From: Posidonia oceanica | Lineage: Eukaryota; Streptophyta; Magnoliopsida; Alismatales; Posidoniaceae | DNA length: 64,000 nucleotides | NCBI GenBank assembly: GCA_037176725.1 | Contig: JAZBRS010000054.1 | Span: forward strand, 11,302,001-11,366,000 | Direction: 5' to 3' | Part shown: piece after piece, positions 33,323-46,288 of the stretch | How positions within the stretch are numbered: the stretch's first letter is position 1 | How the letters are laid out: every line of letters starts with the position of its first letter | Program-made: the position numbers and the translations under genes | The notes under the pieces: generated by a model | Database searches by the model: none | The model's input: only the letters and a program-made list of their open reading frames with translations | What the model was told of the DNA's origin: nothing

Positions 33323-36300
33323 GGGTCTTGGGAATCGGCATTTTGTTGCTAACAGTGATGGTAATGCTAAAATATGGATCTTCAGTAAAAGTAGCATCCA
33401 AACTTCCTTCATTTCTTCTTGTAGGCAAGGGCTCACTGTGTTACTTAAGACAGGTCTTTCTGCTTCGGACTTATTGATTACTATGGTGTATGCTAGTTGT
33501 TGTTACCAGGAAAGGCGCATGCTGTGGGATTATCTGAGTGATGTCAGTGGTATGGGTATTGATGCTCCTTGGGCGGTGGTTGGGGATTTCAACTCTGTGA
33601 TTTCAGCTTTTGAGAAGAAGGGTGGGAATCCTCCTCGTCAGATTGGCATGGAAGACTTTCGGGAATGTATTGAGAGTTGTACTCTTACAGATGTTGGCTT
33701 TGCAGGACCGGAGTTTACTTGGTGCAATAATCAACGGGGTGAAGCTCGCATTCTTGCCCATTTGGACAGGTGTCTTTTTTGGGCCAGGAATAGTGATGTT
33801 AATGCTAGGATTAGACATCTCCCCCGTGTTGCTTCTGATCATGCTCCTCTCCTAGTGGATTTCTATCAAAATAACGGGGGTGGTGCTAAATCCTTTAAAT
33901 TTCTTGATGTTTGGTTACAGGATGCTTCGTGCTTATCTGTCATTAGGGGTTCATGGGATCAGCCTGTGGACGATGGTGGTGATTTTTCTTTTAGGTGGTT
34001 TCTGAAAATGAGGAGGCTTAAGTGTTGCGTGGTTGGAGCAAGTCTTCTTTTGGGGATATTTTTGCCAAAGTTAAGGAGGCTGAAGAGGAGGTTAAACTTG
34101 CTCAAGAGATAGTGGACAGCTCTTACTCTGAGACTGGGATGCAACGCTTGGTTTTGGCAAATCAGACTTTGCATGAGGCCATGCGTCAATAGGAGTTGTT
34201 CTGGAGTCAAAAGGCTCGGTGTCAATGGCTGAAGGAGGGTGATAGGAATACATCTTTTTTCCATTCTAGGGTGAGAAATAAAAGGCAATGAAGCTTTATT
34301 CATGCCATTAATACTGATGTTGGCCATTGGGTGCATGATATCAAGGACATTCAGGATGAGGGTATTTCATTTTTTGAAAAATTGTTTTCTTCTGATGGGA
34401 ATGTCACTGATGATGAGTTGTTGCACGTCATTCCTGAGGTTATTACTCCGGAGGACTCTATTTACCTTACAGCCATCTCTGATCTGAATGAGGTGTGGGA
34501 AACTCTGCAATCTATGCCTACTCAAGCTGCTGCTGGGCTTGATGGATTCTCTTTGAGGTTTTATATGGTTGCCTGGGATATTATTAAGAATGACATGCTC
34601 CAGTTGATTAAATTTTTCTTTATGGGAGGTAAAATGCACAGGAGTATTTCGGCTTCTCTTATTTGCTTGATTCCTAAAGTTGATCATCCTTCTAGCTTTG
34701 CCCAGTTCAGACCTATTAGTGTTGGGAATGTCATTTCGAAGGTCATTTCTAAGATCATCAATAACATATTGGTTTGTTTCCTTCCCAAGTTGATTAGTGA
34801 GGAACAAGCTGGTTTTGTTAAAGGCAGGGACATTTTTTATCACATACAGCTGGCTCAGGAGGTTATCACTAATCTTGATAAGAAGTGTCGAGGGGGTATT
34901 TGGTGCTTAAACTTGATATGTTGAAAGCCTATGATAGAATGGAGTGGTCCTTCCTTTTTGCTGTTCTTCGGAAGTTTGGGTTTTCTTATCGTTTCATTGA
35001 GATCATTAAGTGGACTCTGAATAACAATTGGTTTACTCTTCTCGTTAATGGTCAGCAGAGTGGTTTTTACAAGTCTTCTCGGGGGCTTAAACAAGGGGAT
35101 CCCTTGTCGCCGTCCTTGTTTATTTTGGCTCAGGAGTGTAGATACCCCGTTTTGGCACTCCCTTCATGTTAGTATAGTCTATTGCATTAGGTCGCTCCTA
35201 GAAGCCCTTTGCACAATCCAGGACGTCTTACTCGAGCCAAATGCCTTCTCTCCGGTTCAAAATGTTATCCCTATCTAAGCTCCAAGTGTCGGCAACTTGA
35301 ATGTTCTTCATGTCTTGACCAAATTTGGGAGATGGACTGACTAAGGGTGTTGTATGCTGGACTCCCAATGTACAACGTTGGCCGCTGGTTTTCCAGTGGC
35401 TAACATTGGCCGCTGGTTTTCCAGCGTCCAACGTGGCAACCCAGTCAACCCAAAACTTTCTTTATTTGGCCAAATCCAAAATCTGTGTTTTGCCTTCTTT
35501 AGAGCCTGTTGACCGGTCAAAGCAATCAAGACTGAGTTAAACACACTTAATGACATCTTAATTGGGGAATATTCTTTTATCCTAGCATCTAAGCCTTGGA
35601 GGTCGTTATACGCTGAGATTCCAGCGGATAATGTTGTGCGTTGAATTTCCAGCGTCCAACACCTCTGAAAGAGGAAAGTTTGTTGGCTTGGCCTTTGTGT
35701 CCTTATTTGTTCCTCCCCTGCTTCTATAAAAGCAGGGGTACCCCCATAGGGCCAGGGGACGGTTTTTGGAGAGAGGAACACAATTTTAGAGGGAAGTTTA
35801 TGAGAGAAGTTGTGGAAATCAAGTGAATTGAGAAAGAGTTTTGAGAGAGCTTGAGTCCTCTTCCATCTTCAACCACGCCAACGGCGTATTGCATTCTATT
35901 GCATATCATCCATATCAAAAGGGGGTTTTCTTTTTAATAGTTTGCATATCATATTTCATTTCATATATTGTTGTAGCTAGTCATATTCATACATAGTTGC
36001 AACCGGGGGGCTAAAACCCTTCGGGTAAGTCTTTTTCTCTTTTCTTATTTCATATCACTTTTTTATTTGCTTTGAATCGTATACTACACTTTATTAATCC
36101 ACATCTTTAAATCTGTTTTACAAGGAAGAAGAAGAAGAAGAAAAAACTCATCAAGCACGGGTACCCTTGGGCAACGCTGGCGTTGTCCCAAGGTAGTTGA
36201 ACCCGCAACTCATATCACATCTCTCAAGGCGTCTCGAGGGTCGGCGAAAGCGAACCAAGAGTGGGGATCACACCAATTCCATCACCTGTGGAGTGACGGA

Positions 36301-38585
36301 GTTGGATACAAAAAGGGGACCCCGAGAAAGAGAAAAGAGAACCAAAACAAGCCTCTTCTCCTCCAAAACCCCATATCCACAAGGAGGTGTTTAGTAGAGG
36401 TCTCAAGAAGCTCTTTGAGGATGGACGGTGTCTTCACTTTGTCACATTGGGTAAAGGGCTTGGGCCTTCTCATCTTTTCTTTGCTGATAATACTTTGATT
36501 TTCTGTAGAGCTTCCTCCTATACAGTTTCTTTTCTCATGGATTTCATCACGGATTATGAGAAAGCTTATGGTCAGTGTATGGGTAGAAATAAATGCACGT
36601 ATTTCTGGCGCAAAGGACTTCTTAACAATGATCAGGTTGAGCAGCTCACTGGCTTTTCTAAAGGTTCTTGGCCTCTTCTTTATTTAGGGGCTCCTATTAC
36701 TCCAGGGAGAATGTGTTCTTCTTATTTCACAGTTTTGATGGAGAAGATTAGGGGGCATCTTGTGGGATGCAATACCAAATTCCTTTCTATGAGTGGACGG
36801 TTGATCTTGATTAAACACGTCCTCTGTTCCATTCCGGTGCACATCTTAGCTACTATGAGAGTTCTTGAAGGAGTGTTGAAGCAGATCGAGAAAATGTTTT
36901 GTGACTTCTTGTGGGGTTGGCGGGATGGTAAAAAAAAGCTTCATTGGGTTGGATGGAGTTCTTGTACCTCTTCTTTCTGTGAAATGGGCCTTGGTATCCG
37001 GAAGTTGCATGACATTCATTTGCTGTTTAATATCAAGAGCTGTTGGAAGTAATCATTGAAAGAGTCTTTATGGAGTAAATTTTGCAACACTAAGTACAAG
37101 GTAGGTGTTTGTGGTTGGTTAAAACATCATTCTTTTGCTTCTGTGAGGTGGAGGAAGCTCATGGATGTTGTTCCTTAGGTAATCTCTAATTCCAAATGGC
37201 TTATTGACAAAGGGAATAGATCTTTTTGGATGGATAAGTGGTGGTCTGAAGGTATTCTCTTTGATAAGCTGGGGGTTTCCAGAGGGACCAACCTCAATGT
37301 ACCCATTAGTGACGTCTTTCACCATAGAGATTTGTTTATTGATGATATTGGTGAGGAATCTCTTCTATTTAGGCGTATGTGGAGGGACCTTAGAAGCCTT
37401 CAGGTTGACTCGGCAGGTAATGATGTCAAGCTTATTTGGTTGCATTCCGCTAGTGGTCTTTTTTCTATCCAGAGCGCAGCAGTTAAGCTCCATTTTAATT
37501 GCAAGAATTCTCGTCATACTCGGTTAATTTGGTCCGCCTTATTACCTTCCAAGGTTTCTCTTTTCCTGTGGAGAGTGACGTGGAATGGGGTTGCAGTGGA
37601 CTATAATGTTCAATCTAAATCTATCATTTTGGTGTCCAAATGTAACTGCTGCTGTCAAGGTCACGTAGAGACGTTGGAGCATCTATTGTTCAACAGTGAG
37701 TTGGCTTCTTCCTTGTGGTGTTTTTTTGGCGGCTTATTACAGGTGGAGGTCTCGCAAGATTTGGTCTCTACTATTAAAGGGTGGTTTGAGGTGGCTAGGC
37801 TTACATCTTATAGAGGAACTCTTATTAGATTGCTTCTGGGTTTTCTTTATTGGCATATCTGGAGGGAGCGCTGTTCTTGTAGATTCTCCTCCTTGTCTTA
37901 CTCTCCTATGCAGGTTATTTCTTCTATTATTGCTGATTGCAACTGCGTTCTTGAAGGGAAAAAATTCAAATTCTTTGGAGGGGATACGTCTAGCCTTGCT
38001 AGATTTGGTTTCCAGATTCCTTCCACTAGGGAGACGTGGTATATGATTATTAATTGGGTGCCTCCCAAGTTTGGGTTCAAGGGTAATGTGGACGGCTCTA
38101 GTTCTTTATCTTCTTCGGGAGGTGGGGGCATTGTTCGTGACAAGGATGGTTTTGTGATCATGGCTTTCTCTCACTATTATGGGAATATTACAAATAATGA
38201 GGCAGAGATGGGAACAGTATAAGATCTCATTAGTCGATGTGGGGTTGCAGGTTTGGCTCTTTCTTTTGTTGAGTCGAACTCCGAGTCTGTTATTCACATG
38301 ATTACTAGTAGGTCTACCATTCAATGGAAGTGTAGTAGATGGTGCAAATTAATTCGTACTCATCCTTTGTTTGATGGTATATGCTTTTCTCATTGCTACT
38401 GGGAGAGTAACTTTACTGCAGATTACTTGGCCAAGTTGGGAGGAGATGCTCGAGTGGATAGAAGCTTTCACTCTTTCACGGATCTGCTTAGGGATTTGCA
38501 TGGTCTATGCAACCTGGACAGATGGGGAATTCCTTCTATTCGGAAAAGGGTCAAATATGTTTTGTGTTTTACTGTTCTTTGGTGA
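33297..38585 (+). pseudogene. LINE-2 ORF2: endonuclease, reverse transcriptase, zf-RVT, RNase H (broken)
   Basis: ATG 33297 ('MKILVWNAKGLGN'). The AP-type endonuclease shows 'GDFNSVIS', 'FTWCNNQRG' and 'SDHAPLLV', but the early Glu motif is missing because sequence between 'RHF' and 'SDGNAKIW' is lost. Reverse transcriptase 34331-35136 has 'AGLDGFS', 'SEEQAGFVKGR', 'LDMLKAYDRMEWSF' and 'GLKQGDPLSP'. After the solo LTR it resumes at 36387. The catalytic box reads F-A-D-N (36480-36491), a loss of the second Asp. The zf-RVT tail and RNase H ('KGNVDGSS', 'NNEAEMGT', 'ADYLAKLGG') follow. Breaks include frameshifts near 34021 and 34895, stops near 34191 and 37051, and TAA 38220-38222. The frame ends at about 38585. 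Confidence 0.9.
35137..36381 (+). mobile_element. Solo LTR (family S) inside LINE-2 reverse transcriptase
   Basis: 1245 bases from TGTAGATACC to ATATCCACA, with perfect target duplication AGGAG (35132-35136 and 36382-36386). Removing it rejoins the reverse transcriptase frame. A TATA box (TATAAAAG, 35725-35732) lies in a perfect 9-base inverted repeat (CCCCTGCTT…AAGCAGGGG, 35715-35738). U3 carries dyads of the type CGCTGG-N4-CCAGTG/CCAGCG near 35380-35430 and 35605-35665. Homologous LTRs occur at 46693 and 47767. Confidence 0.93.
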
Positions 38586-38848
38586 TGTATGATTTGAGTA
38601 CTCGAACATTTTTTTACTCCTTTCTCTTTTTCCCCACAAGGGCCGGGTTTTTGGGATTTAAGATGGAAGATATTCAGGCCTTGTGTACACTACATAAGTG
38701 CCACCCTAGTGTAGATGATCTAGTTATAGCTTTTGCTGAGTACTCTGTGACTTAGGACTGGTATCCTAAGCACTTTTGTAGCTTTCGTGCTTGTAACCTC
38801 CTTATTTTTAATAAAGGTTACTTTTATCTTGCCTAAAAAAAAAAAAAA
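38586..38848 (+). other. LINE-2 3' tail and poly(A)
   Basis: Short 3' region with 'aataaaggtt' just before a terminal A tract at 38835-38848, followed by the target duplication. A residual frame at 38507-38755 has no recognisable domain. Confidence 0.75.
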
Positions 38849-39441
38849 TAGACTTCCTTAGGTTCTAACACCGTATATAGTGCCCACCAATTAAGTTGTC
38901 AATATTGATCGGTAGGCACATGAAGGTACTCTTCCTTGCGGCGGCCATGGCCCATCATATTTTGAAATTCATCTACTCACCATTGTTTTATATTTTGTCC
39001 AATTTTTTATATTTGGAAAATTTTTAACCGTACCAAAGAAGTAGAATTGTAGTCATAAAATCATGTTGAACATACTTTTGTTTGGGAGAAAAATGACGGA
39101 GTAGAGTTCTAGAAGGGAAAATAAACGGATTCACATGTTTTTTTATTTCATTTTAAACGGTTGGAGATAAAACGAAAGTTACTTTTTAACAAATCATAAG
39201 AAAATCGTGTAATATAGAGGACTCATCGGTATGTTGTGTGTGTCTTCAATTCCAAGACATTTTACTAGAGTGATGACGGCTTTACTAAACCTATCGACCT
39301 TTGTAATAATCAATAGATGGGTCTATCATCTATCTTCATTGTCTCAAACTCTCAATTAGAGACCTAGAGAGTGATTGACCACTTTCGACCATTTCTAAGC
39401 AACTAATACAAAAGGAAATAACATATTAAGAATAAGTGCTT
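38849..39441. repeat. Duplicated segment, copy A, right part
   Basis: Matches 63300-63938 (both end 'aataagtgctt'). Copy B has two insertions of a shared 25-base word ('gaacatgcgcctatttcttt') absent here. No gene recognised. Confidence 0.92.
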
Positions 39442-41950
39442 CAAAGTTCAAACTCCAAAATAAGGAGAAAAGGGTAACGGAAAAGGATCAGAATATTGAC
39501 AAGTCCTTGGACACCAGTTTTTGCGATAGTTTCGTTTGTTCTTTCAATTACTAACAGATCCATATATAAAATGACCGGATTTGTAAACTTAGTAGAACAA
39601 CGGATCCACACTATATAAAATCATCAAAATGGAACGGTTATACTTAGCTAATAAATTATGTAAGAAGGATCAATCAATATTTGTTGAAAACTTGAGATGG
39701 GTTTAAATATAAAGACTGTTGTGACTGTTTTTCCGAAGATAATGTAGATCAAATTAAAAAAAAACATAAGTTGGCTATGATTCCGTAGCGCAACCGTATC
39801 ATACAATTGAAAGAGTAGGACTAAAATATTGGCTGCATATATGATATGTCACATCTAATGCAGAAAAAGTGGTTGTAATCATAGATTATTTAAGCACACC
39901 GCCATTTCCGACTTTGTTATTTATGAAACGAAGACTTCTAAGAAAGACGGCTAAAGACGGCAGAGTATAAAGCGCGGAATTAAATTAGGAGGAATTATGA
40001 TTGACGACCAATAGGTAATAGATGGCGACTTTGACATCCTCAAGAGTTGAACATACGAGTACAACGGGTCCATTATTTTAAGATTAAGCAGACAATTTTA
40101 TGGTAAACCTATTCATCGACCTAGTTGGTTGAAAATCGAAGCTTCATCATTGTCAGATTGTTACCAAATCACATGGATGCATATCCCCAAGTAAAACTTC
40201 ATTTCGGAGCTGCAGAGTGATCAAGTTGACATCCAGCCAAATTTTTTTGAAAAGGCAACCCCAGGATGGAAGATCACGGCCAAATTTTTTTTTGTTCTTT
40301 TTGCAGAGTACTGAAAATGCACATTGGTGATGCAAGCACGTCACATGCATATGACGTCTAACTAACGTGCATGGAGAAATAATTATGAAAGGTCAAGTTT
40401 CACAACTCTTAGGCATCACTAAAGAAAAATGGTTCATGACTTCCTATGCTTTAGTGGTCACAGTTTGACACCAACGTTTAGTTTAATTTAGAACCTACTC
40501 AAGTTTGCCTATTGGAAGATTCCAAGTGAAAGGTCTAAGATCTAACAAGTGGGGATGCAAGGAAGATTTGAAGTCTTTGGCAGATGATTTCCACCTGTTC
40601 CAAGTTAGGATAAAAGCGGTTCGTTTGGAAATGGCAGATAGTTAATTTGGAGGTGAGTGGAACAAATACATTTGATTGTGTTTTAAGTTTTAAATAATTA
40701 ATTCAGTTTTAAATCCGTTAACTCAAACTCTTAACGGATTGAATCATAGGTTGGTCATGTGATGCAATCCGTTAACCCATTAATCCATTAGAATAAAATT
40801 TTCTTTTAATAATTTTACAAATCTAAAGAAAAACAAACCTATTTTCTTAATATTGTTTTTTTGGACAAAAATGTAATCTTCATTGAAAATTGAATAAGAT
40901 TACAAACACTAAGGCTATAAAAATAATCCAAAGAGCAACAACAGACTTTGCTCTAAGAATTTTAAAGGTACTCAAGAGACTAAAACCAGTCCCTTTATTC
41001 AAAACAAGAATAAGCAACTCTAGGAGAATTGAGAAATTAAATACTAAAGCTTGTGGACAATGCAGAATACATTTCCACTTAATCACCCCCAGTTCAAATC
41101 CCAAAAACCAAACCATTGCAGGAAAAAAGAGAAGTGAAGGGGGATGATTAGAGTACCCAGCAACGTAAAGATTGCCTGCTAAAATATGACAATTAAGAAA
41201 ATGACAATCAAACGATCGGAATGGCATAACAACCAATGCACTCGAACCTATGAATGAACAAATAATATCGAGCAGCGAGCGGTGAGCGTTTTTTTTCTTA
41301 ATATTGTTGACTTAGTGTTTGATATATTTTATGTATAATTTTTCTCTATAAAAAACATAAAGATTTTGTATTTTGTAGAGATTATTAATTAACTATTATT
41401 AGTTATTTATTTGTGTTACATTAGTTCTTACATTTTAATGTTTAGAACATATTTATTTAGATGATTCGTACATATTTGAATATTATACACTATATGTTTA
41501 TATACAAGTTAATTTATTACAAGGATTTACAATTTTATTATATATTCACCTATTTGACTTGTTAATTCACCCATAACCTATTTCCTGAATGGATTGGGTA
41601 GGGTTATGGGTTAAAGATTGGAAAAACGGGTCATCACCTAACCCATAATCCATTATCTTAAAATGAATTGGTTCATGGGTTGACCCCTAACACAACTCAA
41701 TCTGACTCATTGACATCGTTATGCATGTTGAGGCAAATGTCATACACAAACTAAAAACACAGATATGCTAGTGAAACCAATTAATCACAAATATCAAAAC
41801 AAAAACTTCCACCCAAGTGAAAATAAGAGGACAAGATCAGCCACAACAATCCATCTAATTCATCATCTAGCTCCAACCAGCAAAAGCAGTGGATCGACAT
41901 AAAAGTGAGGATAGTCAACCACACTGAGTTATTGAATGTTAAAGGTGAAT
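39442..41950. other. AT-rich intergenic DNA, no gene recognised
   Basis: 39442-41060 is absent from copy B, which jumps through about 25 unrelated bases to sequence matching 41061 onward ('gcagaatacatttc'). Short frames here (40153-40350, 40880-41236) have no domain I recognise. 41280-41700 is low-complexity A/T. Confidence 0.6.
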
Positions 41951-42468
41951 CACTACTAAAAAAACAGGAAATCGTGAAGAAATTTTGCGAGGACTTAGCG
42001 ATGACAAAAAGTCCTCGTAAGGTCCTCGCTATTAGTCGCAATCTCCTCGCAATGTACACGCTATGTCCTCACAAATATTTTTTAAAATTTTAAAAAAAAA
42101 TAAAAATTACGAGGACTTTGCAATGAAATTTTCCTCACGAAGTCCTCGCGAATTATAAAAAAAAATTTAAAAAAATTAAAATAATTTTATAGGTTATCAA
42201 AATGACATTTCCACATAAATCTAGGTTCCTGGAGTACAAAGACCCTACCAAATCATAATCAGAAGCTCACAATCCATCAACAACAATTTTGCTTTTATTT
42301 GATTAATCATTTTAGGATTCAACAATTTGAAATGGCTTTTGAAATGAATAAAAAAAAAAAACTAGATCGCTGATTAAGAAAACATTCACCACTTCAGATG
42401 TTCTACCTTATACACAATTATAACAATATGCCCAAAAAAATGTCTTATGGAAAACATTTTGCTCTCAC

Positions 42469-43292
42469 CTGTTGGAGCATACTTTTTTATTGCTTTAAGA
42501 GTTTCTTTCGAGAGACCTACAAAATTTCAATATATTGTAAATCATAAAATTCGAACTATAAAAAAATAAGGACTCTATCAGACAATAGAGAATGCTCACC
42601 TCCAATTTCATAAACAACTTCTCTTGACGATACCTGGGAAAAAAAGGGAATTCCATGTTGGATCCATTCCATTGAACCTAACAAAATTTGCACATCTATC
42701 TAACTTTAAAAGGTGCCAAAATCTTTCTTGCTGCAATAAAGCTCCCAAGGTGGAATAGGAAGCATCATTAGAGATTGAGCCAACTCAAAATTTCAATGTG
42801 GCAACATCCACAAAGGCAAACCCATACGCAGTTGAGCCACTTTCTGATATGCATTTTTCCTGATAGGAAACCAGCAAACCACCTTAAAGAAATTCAATAA
42901 ATGGATTGTTCAAATTAAAAAGAAATTGATGAATAACCTTGAAGAGGAAAAAAAAAGTCAGAATGTTCCTTAAGTTAATATTGTAAAAATAAGTGATGAA
43001 CCTTCTTGCATAACCAAGTGGGTTAAGTCATTAAGATTAGATGAGCAATTAAAAATAAGTTAATACAGATGCTTATATATTTCATCAAAATCATGTCATT
43101 GGATTGAAGAGGAATAAAAGCCAAGAGAGAAAACCTATAATGATACCAAACATTCAAAATACCCTTAAAATATGTACAAGTGCAATGGAAAACCTCATTC
43201 AAAGCAAGAAGATGGACAGCATCTGGCCTTATGCTGCCATTAGTTGTTGTTGTTGATGGAGTAGATACATGAATTAATTTCCTTTGAATCAC
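42469..43292 (-). pseudogene. Captured exons of a MutS homologue (MSH6/MSH7-like)
   Basis: Four exons in order on minus. 43194-43292 reads 'PDAVHLLALNE' after 'KLIHVSTPST'. About 42733-42859 reads 'YGFAFVDVATLKF…VGSIS'. 42600-42633 reads 'VSSREVVYEIG'. 42469-42516 reads 'GLSKETLKAIKKYAPTG'. This is the mismatch-binding to connector region of eukaryotic MutS proteins. Three introns keep GT-AG ends and phases (exons c and d join in frame). Broken by a TGA in exon b (Trp before VGSIS) and a damaged donor after exon b. The parent gene would act in DNA mismatch repair in the nucleus; this piece cannot. The MSH7 subtype is from memory of the family. Confidence 0.72.
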
Positions 43293-43507
43293 CTGGAAGA
43301 AAACACTAGACATTATATGATGAAAGCTATGAATGCTAATATAAATAAATAATACAATACATGTCTTAACAAATACTCCAAATCAGAAGTATATAAGATC
43401 ACACATCAACGTCATCTAACATGAGATTTGTTTCTATCTTTTTTTTTTGCAGCAAAATGGAAATGAATAAGCAAAGAAGAAAGAAGGGATATGGTAGCAC
43501 CACCAAC

Positions 43508-43829
43508 CGATGGAGAAGGAGAGTGCGGTGGTGAGGAGCTTGGTGGAGAAGACGTAGAGGGCGGTAGGGAAGAAGCCGAAGAGGACGGAAGCCCTGGCCT
43601 CAAATAAGACGACATAAGGGAGGCAGAAAGCGAGGGTGAGGGTGTGGGCGAGCACGTACAAGGGGATGGCCCAGAACCCTAGCATCTCCGATAATGATCT
43701 CAACATCCCCATGGTCTTCTCCCCGTCCCACTTCCGTCCGACAAACTGAAACCCCACCACCACCACCACCACCATCGTGGCCACCACAACCACCATCATC
43801 GCAAAGCCCTTCTTTTCCTCCCCCGCCAT
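43508..43829 (-). pseudogene. Captured first exon of a TVP38/TMEM64 (DedA/VTT)-type membrane protein gene
   Basis: ATG at 43829 on minus, preceded by a pyrimidine-rich stretch that looks like a carried-over 5' untranslated region (43830-43960). Residues about 10-28 form a hydrophobic Val/Met helix. 'LGFWAIPLYVLAHTLTLAFC' and 'LPYVVLFEARASVLFGF' match the start of the VTT domain of plant TVP38-like proteins; family members usually have Gly where this has Arg in the 'EARAS' segment. The exon ends near a weak GT at 43507, and no later VTT exons are seen, so the protein is truncated. Upstream of the MSH exons on the same strand, a chimaeric transcript is possible. Confidence 0.72.
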
Positions 43830-44077
43830 TGCGGCGAAGAAAGAGGAGGAGAGGGGTTGGGGATCAGGGTGTGAGGAGAAGAGAAGAAGTGATTAGGGTG
43901 TAAGGGAGAAGTGGCTTGGGTGCAAGGAAAAACCGTGCCAAAATTTTTATGTTCCCAGTAGCGAGGACATAACAAGGATAAGTTCTCGCTATGTCCTCGC
44001 AAATCTTTAGCGAGGAAAAGTCCTCGTTATGTCCTCGTGAGATGTTCTCATAATATGCAGAATTTCTAGTAGTGAAT

Positions 44078-45703
44078 CCTTACTAGTTACAATTAAAATA
44101 TATACATTTACTTCAAATATCAAGTTCAAAATCACATAAATACTTTTTTTAAACAAACTAATTTTTCCAATATCCTTGGGATTTGAACTTCTAACTTTTA
44201 TACAACCACAAAGAGCCTTTATCACTTGACTAAATAATGGCGAACAACTTTTTTTTTTTATGATTCTTATTAGATAAAGTCCACCTATGGTGAGATCTCT
44301 GAGGTCATATAATACAAATGGAGATTTGAAAATCAAATTGATTCATGTGTTCTAGGTTGTATAATAGGTTTAAACACAAAAGACACATAATTTAGAAACT
44401 TTTTTTGTTTCAAAACAAGTTGTCTTCTGTTTCAAAAGGCAAAAATAAATGTTGAACCTTGCACTTAGAAGATTAATTCCAATTTTCAGTTTACCAATAT
44501 GTTAATCACCATTGATCATCATTCAAGATCTATAGTTTTTGTCTAAATCTTGTACGAATTGGGAAAAAAACTCCAACATGCTATTACCAATTTCATTGTT
44601 GATATTATACTATGATCATCCTCAAATCAATTTTTGGATCTGCCAATGAACTTACTTGTCACCAGTGCCTCACCATCTACAACAAAGTTCACCTCGAAGG
44701 AAGGTTTCAATGCTACCATCAGCTCTGTGTTGGTAAAAGTTTTGCACAAGCGTCCTTGATAGAAACTTCAGGGACCTTAAACAAGGAGAAGTTGTGAGTG
44801 TCTTTGCCCTCATATTTACGTTGATTGCTCTCCTTCCATGTGTGCTATATAGCTCGATCCATCACTATCTCTTGCCTTCTTTCCATCGAAGTTACTAACA
44901 AATAAACCTACTTTCTCCTGAAGAATACATGCAGGAATACTCTTCTGGTCTTTAACTTTATTCTGCGTGTCGAGGTACAAAATATATCTTGTGTAGATAC
45001 ATTATTCAAAGAAGAAGTGTCGATCCTATGTATATGAGGAGCTCAATGTTCCCAAATGATCCTATGTATATGTGGTGTCACCATTTTCATGTCGTGTGTA
45101 ATATCCTTCTATGTCCATTTTGTGTCTCAAAAGCACCTTCCACATGCATGCTCGATTCCATCTTCCCATCCCTTTTCCCCACAACTTTCTAATATGCTTC
45201 ATTCTTCGGCATTTACGTTTTTATCGGACCAAGCTATGGCCTCCACGGAATTTATCTTCAACATTTTACCCAACTAGAAATTGAGGCATGAATTTGGTCA
45301 CGTTTAGCGTGTGAATGTGGTTGAGTCCCATGCTTCCATCATGCAATATACATTAATCACAGTTTCTGGAGAAGCTGCATGTATTTGGACTACTTCAATA
45401 AGAAGCTATGGGTTTGGTTTTAATTTTTCAAAATTATCCTTGTAATCTTCACCTATTTGGTTTATAGATAATATATATAAGTTTATTGATATAAAAGTTA
45501 AAGTTCATTATTTGTATATTCTTATTTTTTGTCAAACAATATTCTATCTATTATAGTAGAAGTTAACTTATGAATGACTTTAAAAGACAACTTTTGAGAA
45601 TATGGTAGAATCTATCTTTAAAATAAGTAGAACTAAATGGACTTAAAATTGAAGGTACCATAGTAAAAAAAATCTACATAGTAAGAGTGAACAATGACGT
45701 ATG
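44078..45703. other. Intergenic DNA, no gene recognised
   Basis: AT rich, with several short frames (44612-44797, 44989-45277) lacking recognisable domains. 45000-45080 contains a near repeat of 'gatcctatgtatatg' (45021 and 45058). Confidence 0.5.
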
Positions 45704-46288
45704 TGTTGGGCCCATGATAGGTCAAGCCCACTAGTGACTTAAAGTCACGTACACACGTGACATGAAGATTGCAATGGGTAGATGAAAAATTCCTTCCTCA
45801 CGTGTTGAGGCCGGCGGCGAGAGAAGAAAAGAAAGAGAGAGAGAATAAGAGACAAGGAAGATAATTGAGGAGTCTGTTCTTGTATTTCACCATTATTTTG
45901 AATCACAATTGTATTCATTATTTGCCTCTTCAAATATATAGACTTAGAAGAAGGAGTTATTAGTGAGATCTGGGGTTTTCACCCTAGATAAAGTAATATT
46001 GTATCTCTTGTATATTTCTCAAGTCATGAAGAGAACTCAAGAAGATAGTAAATTCGCTGTCGATATGCCCTGTAGTTTTTCCTTTTCTAGGTTTCCACAT
46101 AATTTTGGTATTTTTGTTGTTGCTTGTTTGGTTTGCCATATATTGTTTTATATCGTTTTCACATAATTTTTCTAGTTGATTTCAATGTTGATATATTGCT
46201 CGTAAACTATTATCCTATTTGTTCCACATTCAAAGATTATTTACAACCATAGTATTGTTGGTTGAATTCCAACAAGTGATACTAGAGC
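45704..46288 (+). repeat. copia 5' LTR (45704-46274) and primer binding site (46277-46288)
   Basis: The LTR runs from TGTTGGGCC to TTGAATTCCAACA, the classic copia ends. The primer site reads TGATACTAGAGC, close to the usual TGGTATCAGAGC with three changes. Confidence 0.82.

Larger units (their letters stand above)
13630..38848 (+). mobile_element. LINE-2: near full-length non-LTR retrotransposon with nested insertions
   Basis: Flanked by the 10-base target duplication TAGACTTCCT (13620-13629 and 38849-38858); copy B carries this site once and uninterrupted. It ends in a 14-base A tract. Without its insertions the LINE is about 5.8 kb: 5' untranslated region 13630-14163, ORF1 from 32323, ORF2 33297-38585, then a 3' tail. 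Two LTR insertions with perfect target duplications interrupt it (14164-32293 and 35137-36381). Many stops and frameshifts show it is dead. Confidence 0.92.
41951..44074 (-). mobile_element. Non-autonomous CACTA transposon with captured gene fragments (Pack-type)
   Basis: The plus strand starts CACTACTAAAAAAAC and ends TTTCTAGTAGTG, with the 3-base target duplication AAT on both sides (41948-41950, 44075-44077). Subterminal repeats of 'gcgaggaca/tagcgaggac' in both orientations crowd both ends (41985-42160 and 43965-44040), a CACTA feature. At 2.1 kb it encodes no transposase. The interior holds exons of two unrelated host genes, both on minus. Confidence 0.92.

Noticed and set aside
44612..45277. 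Short frames with several Cys that might be an exon
   Set aside because: No motif recognised on either strand, no convincing splice sites.
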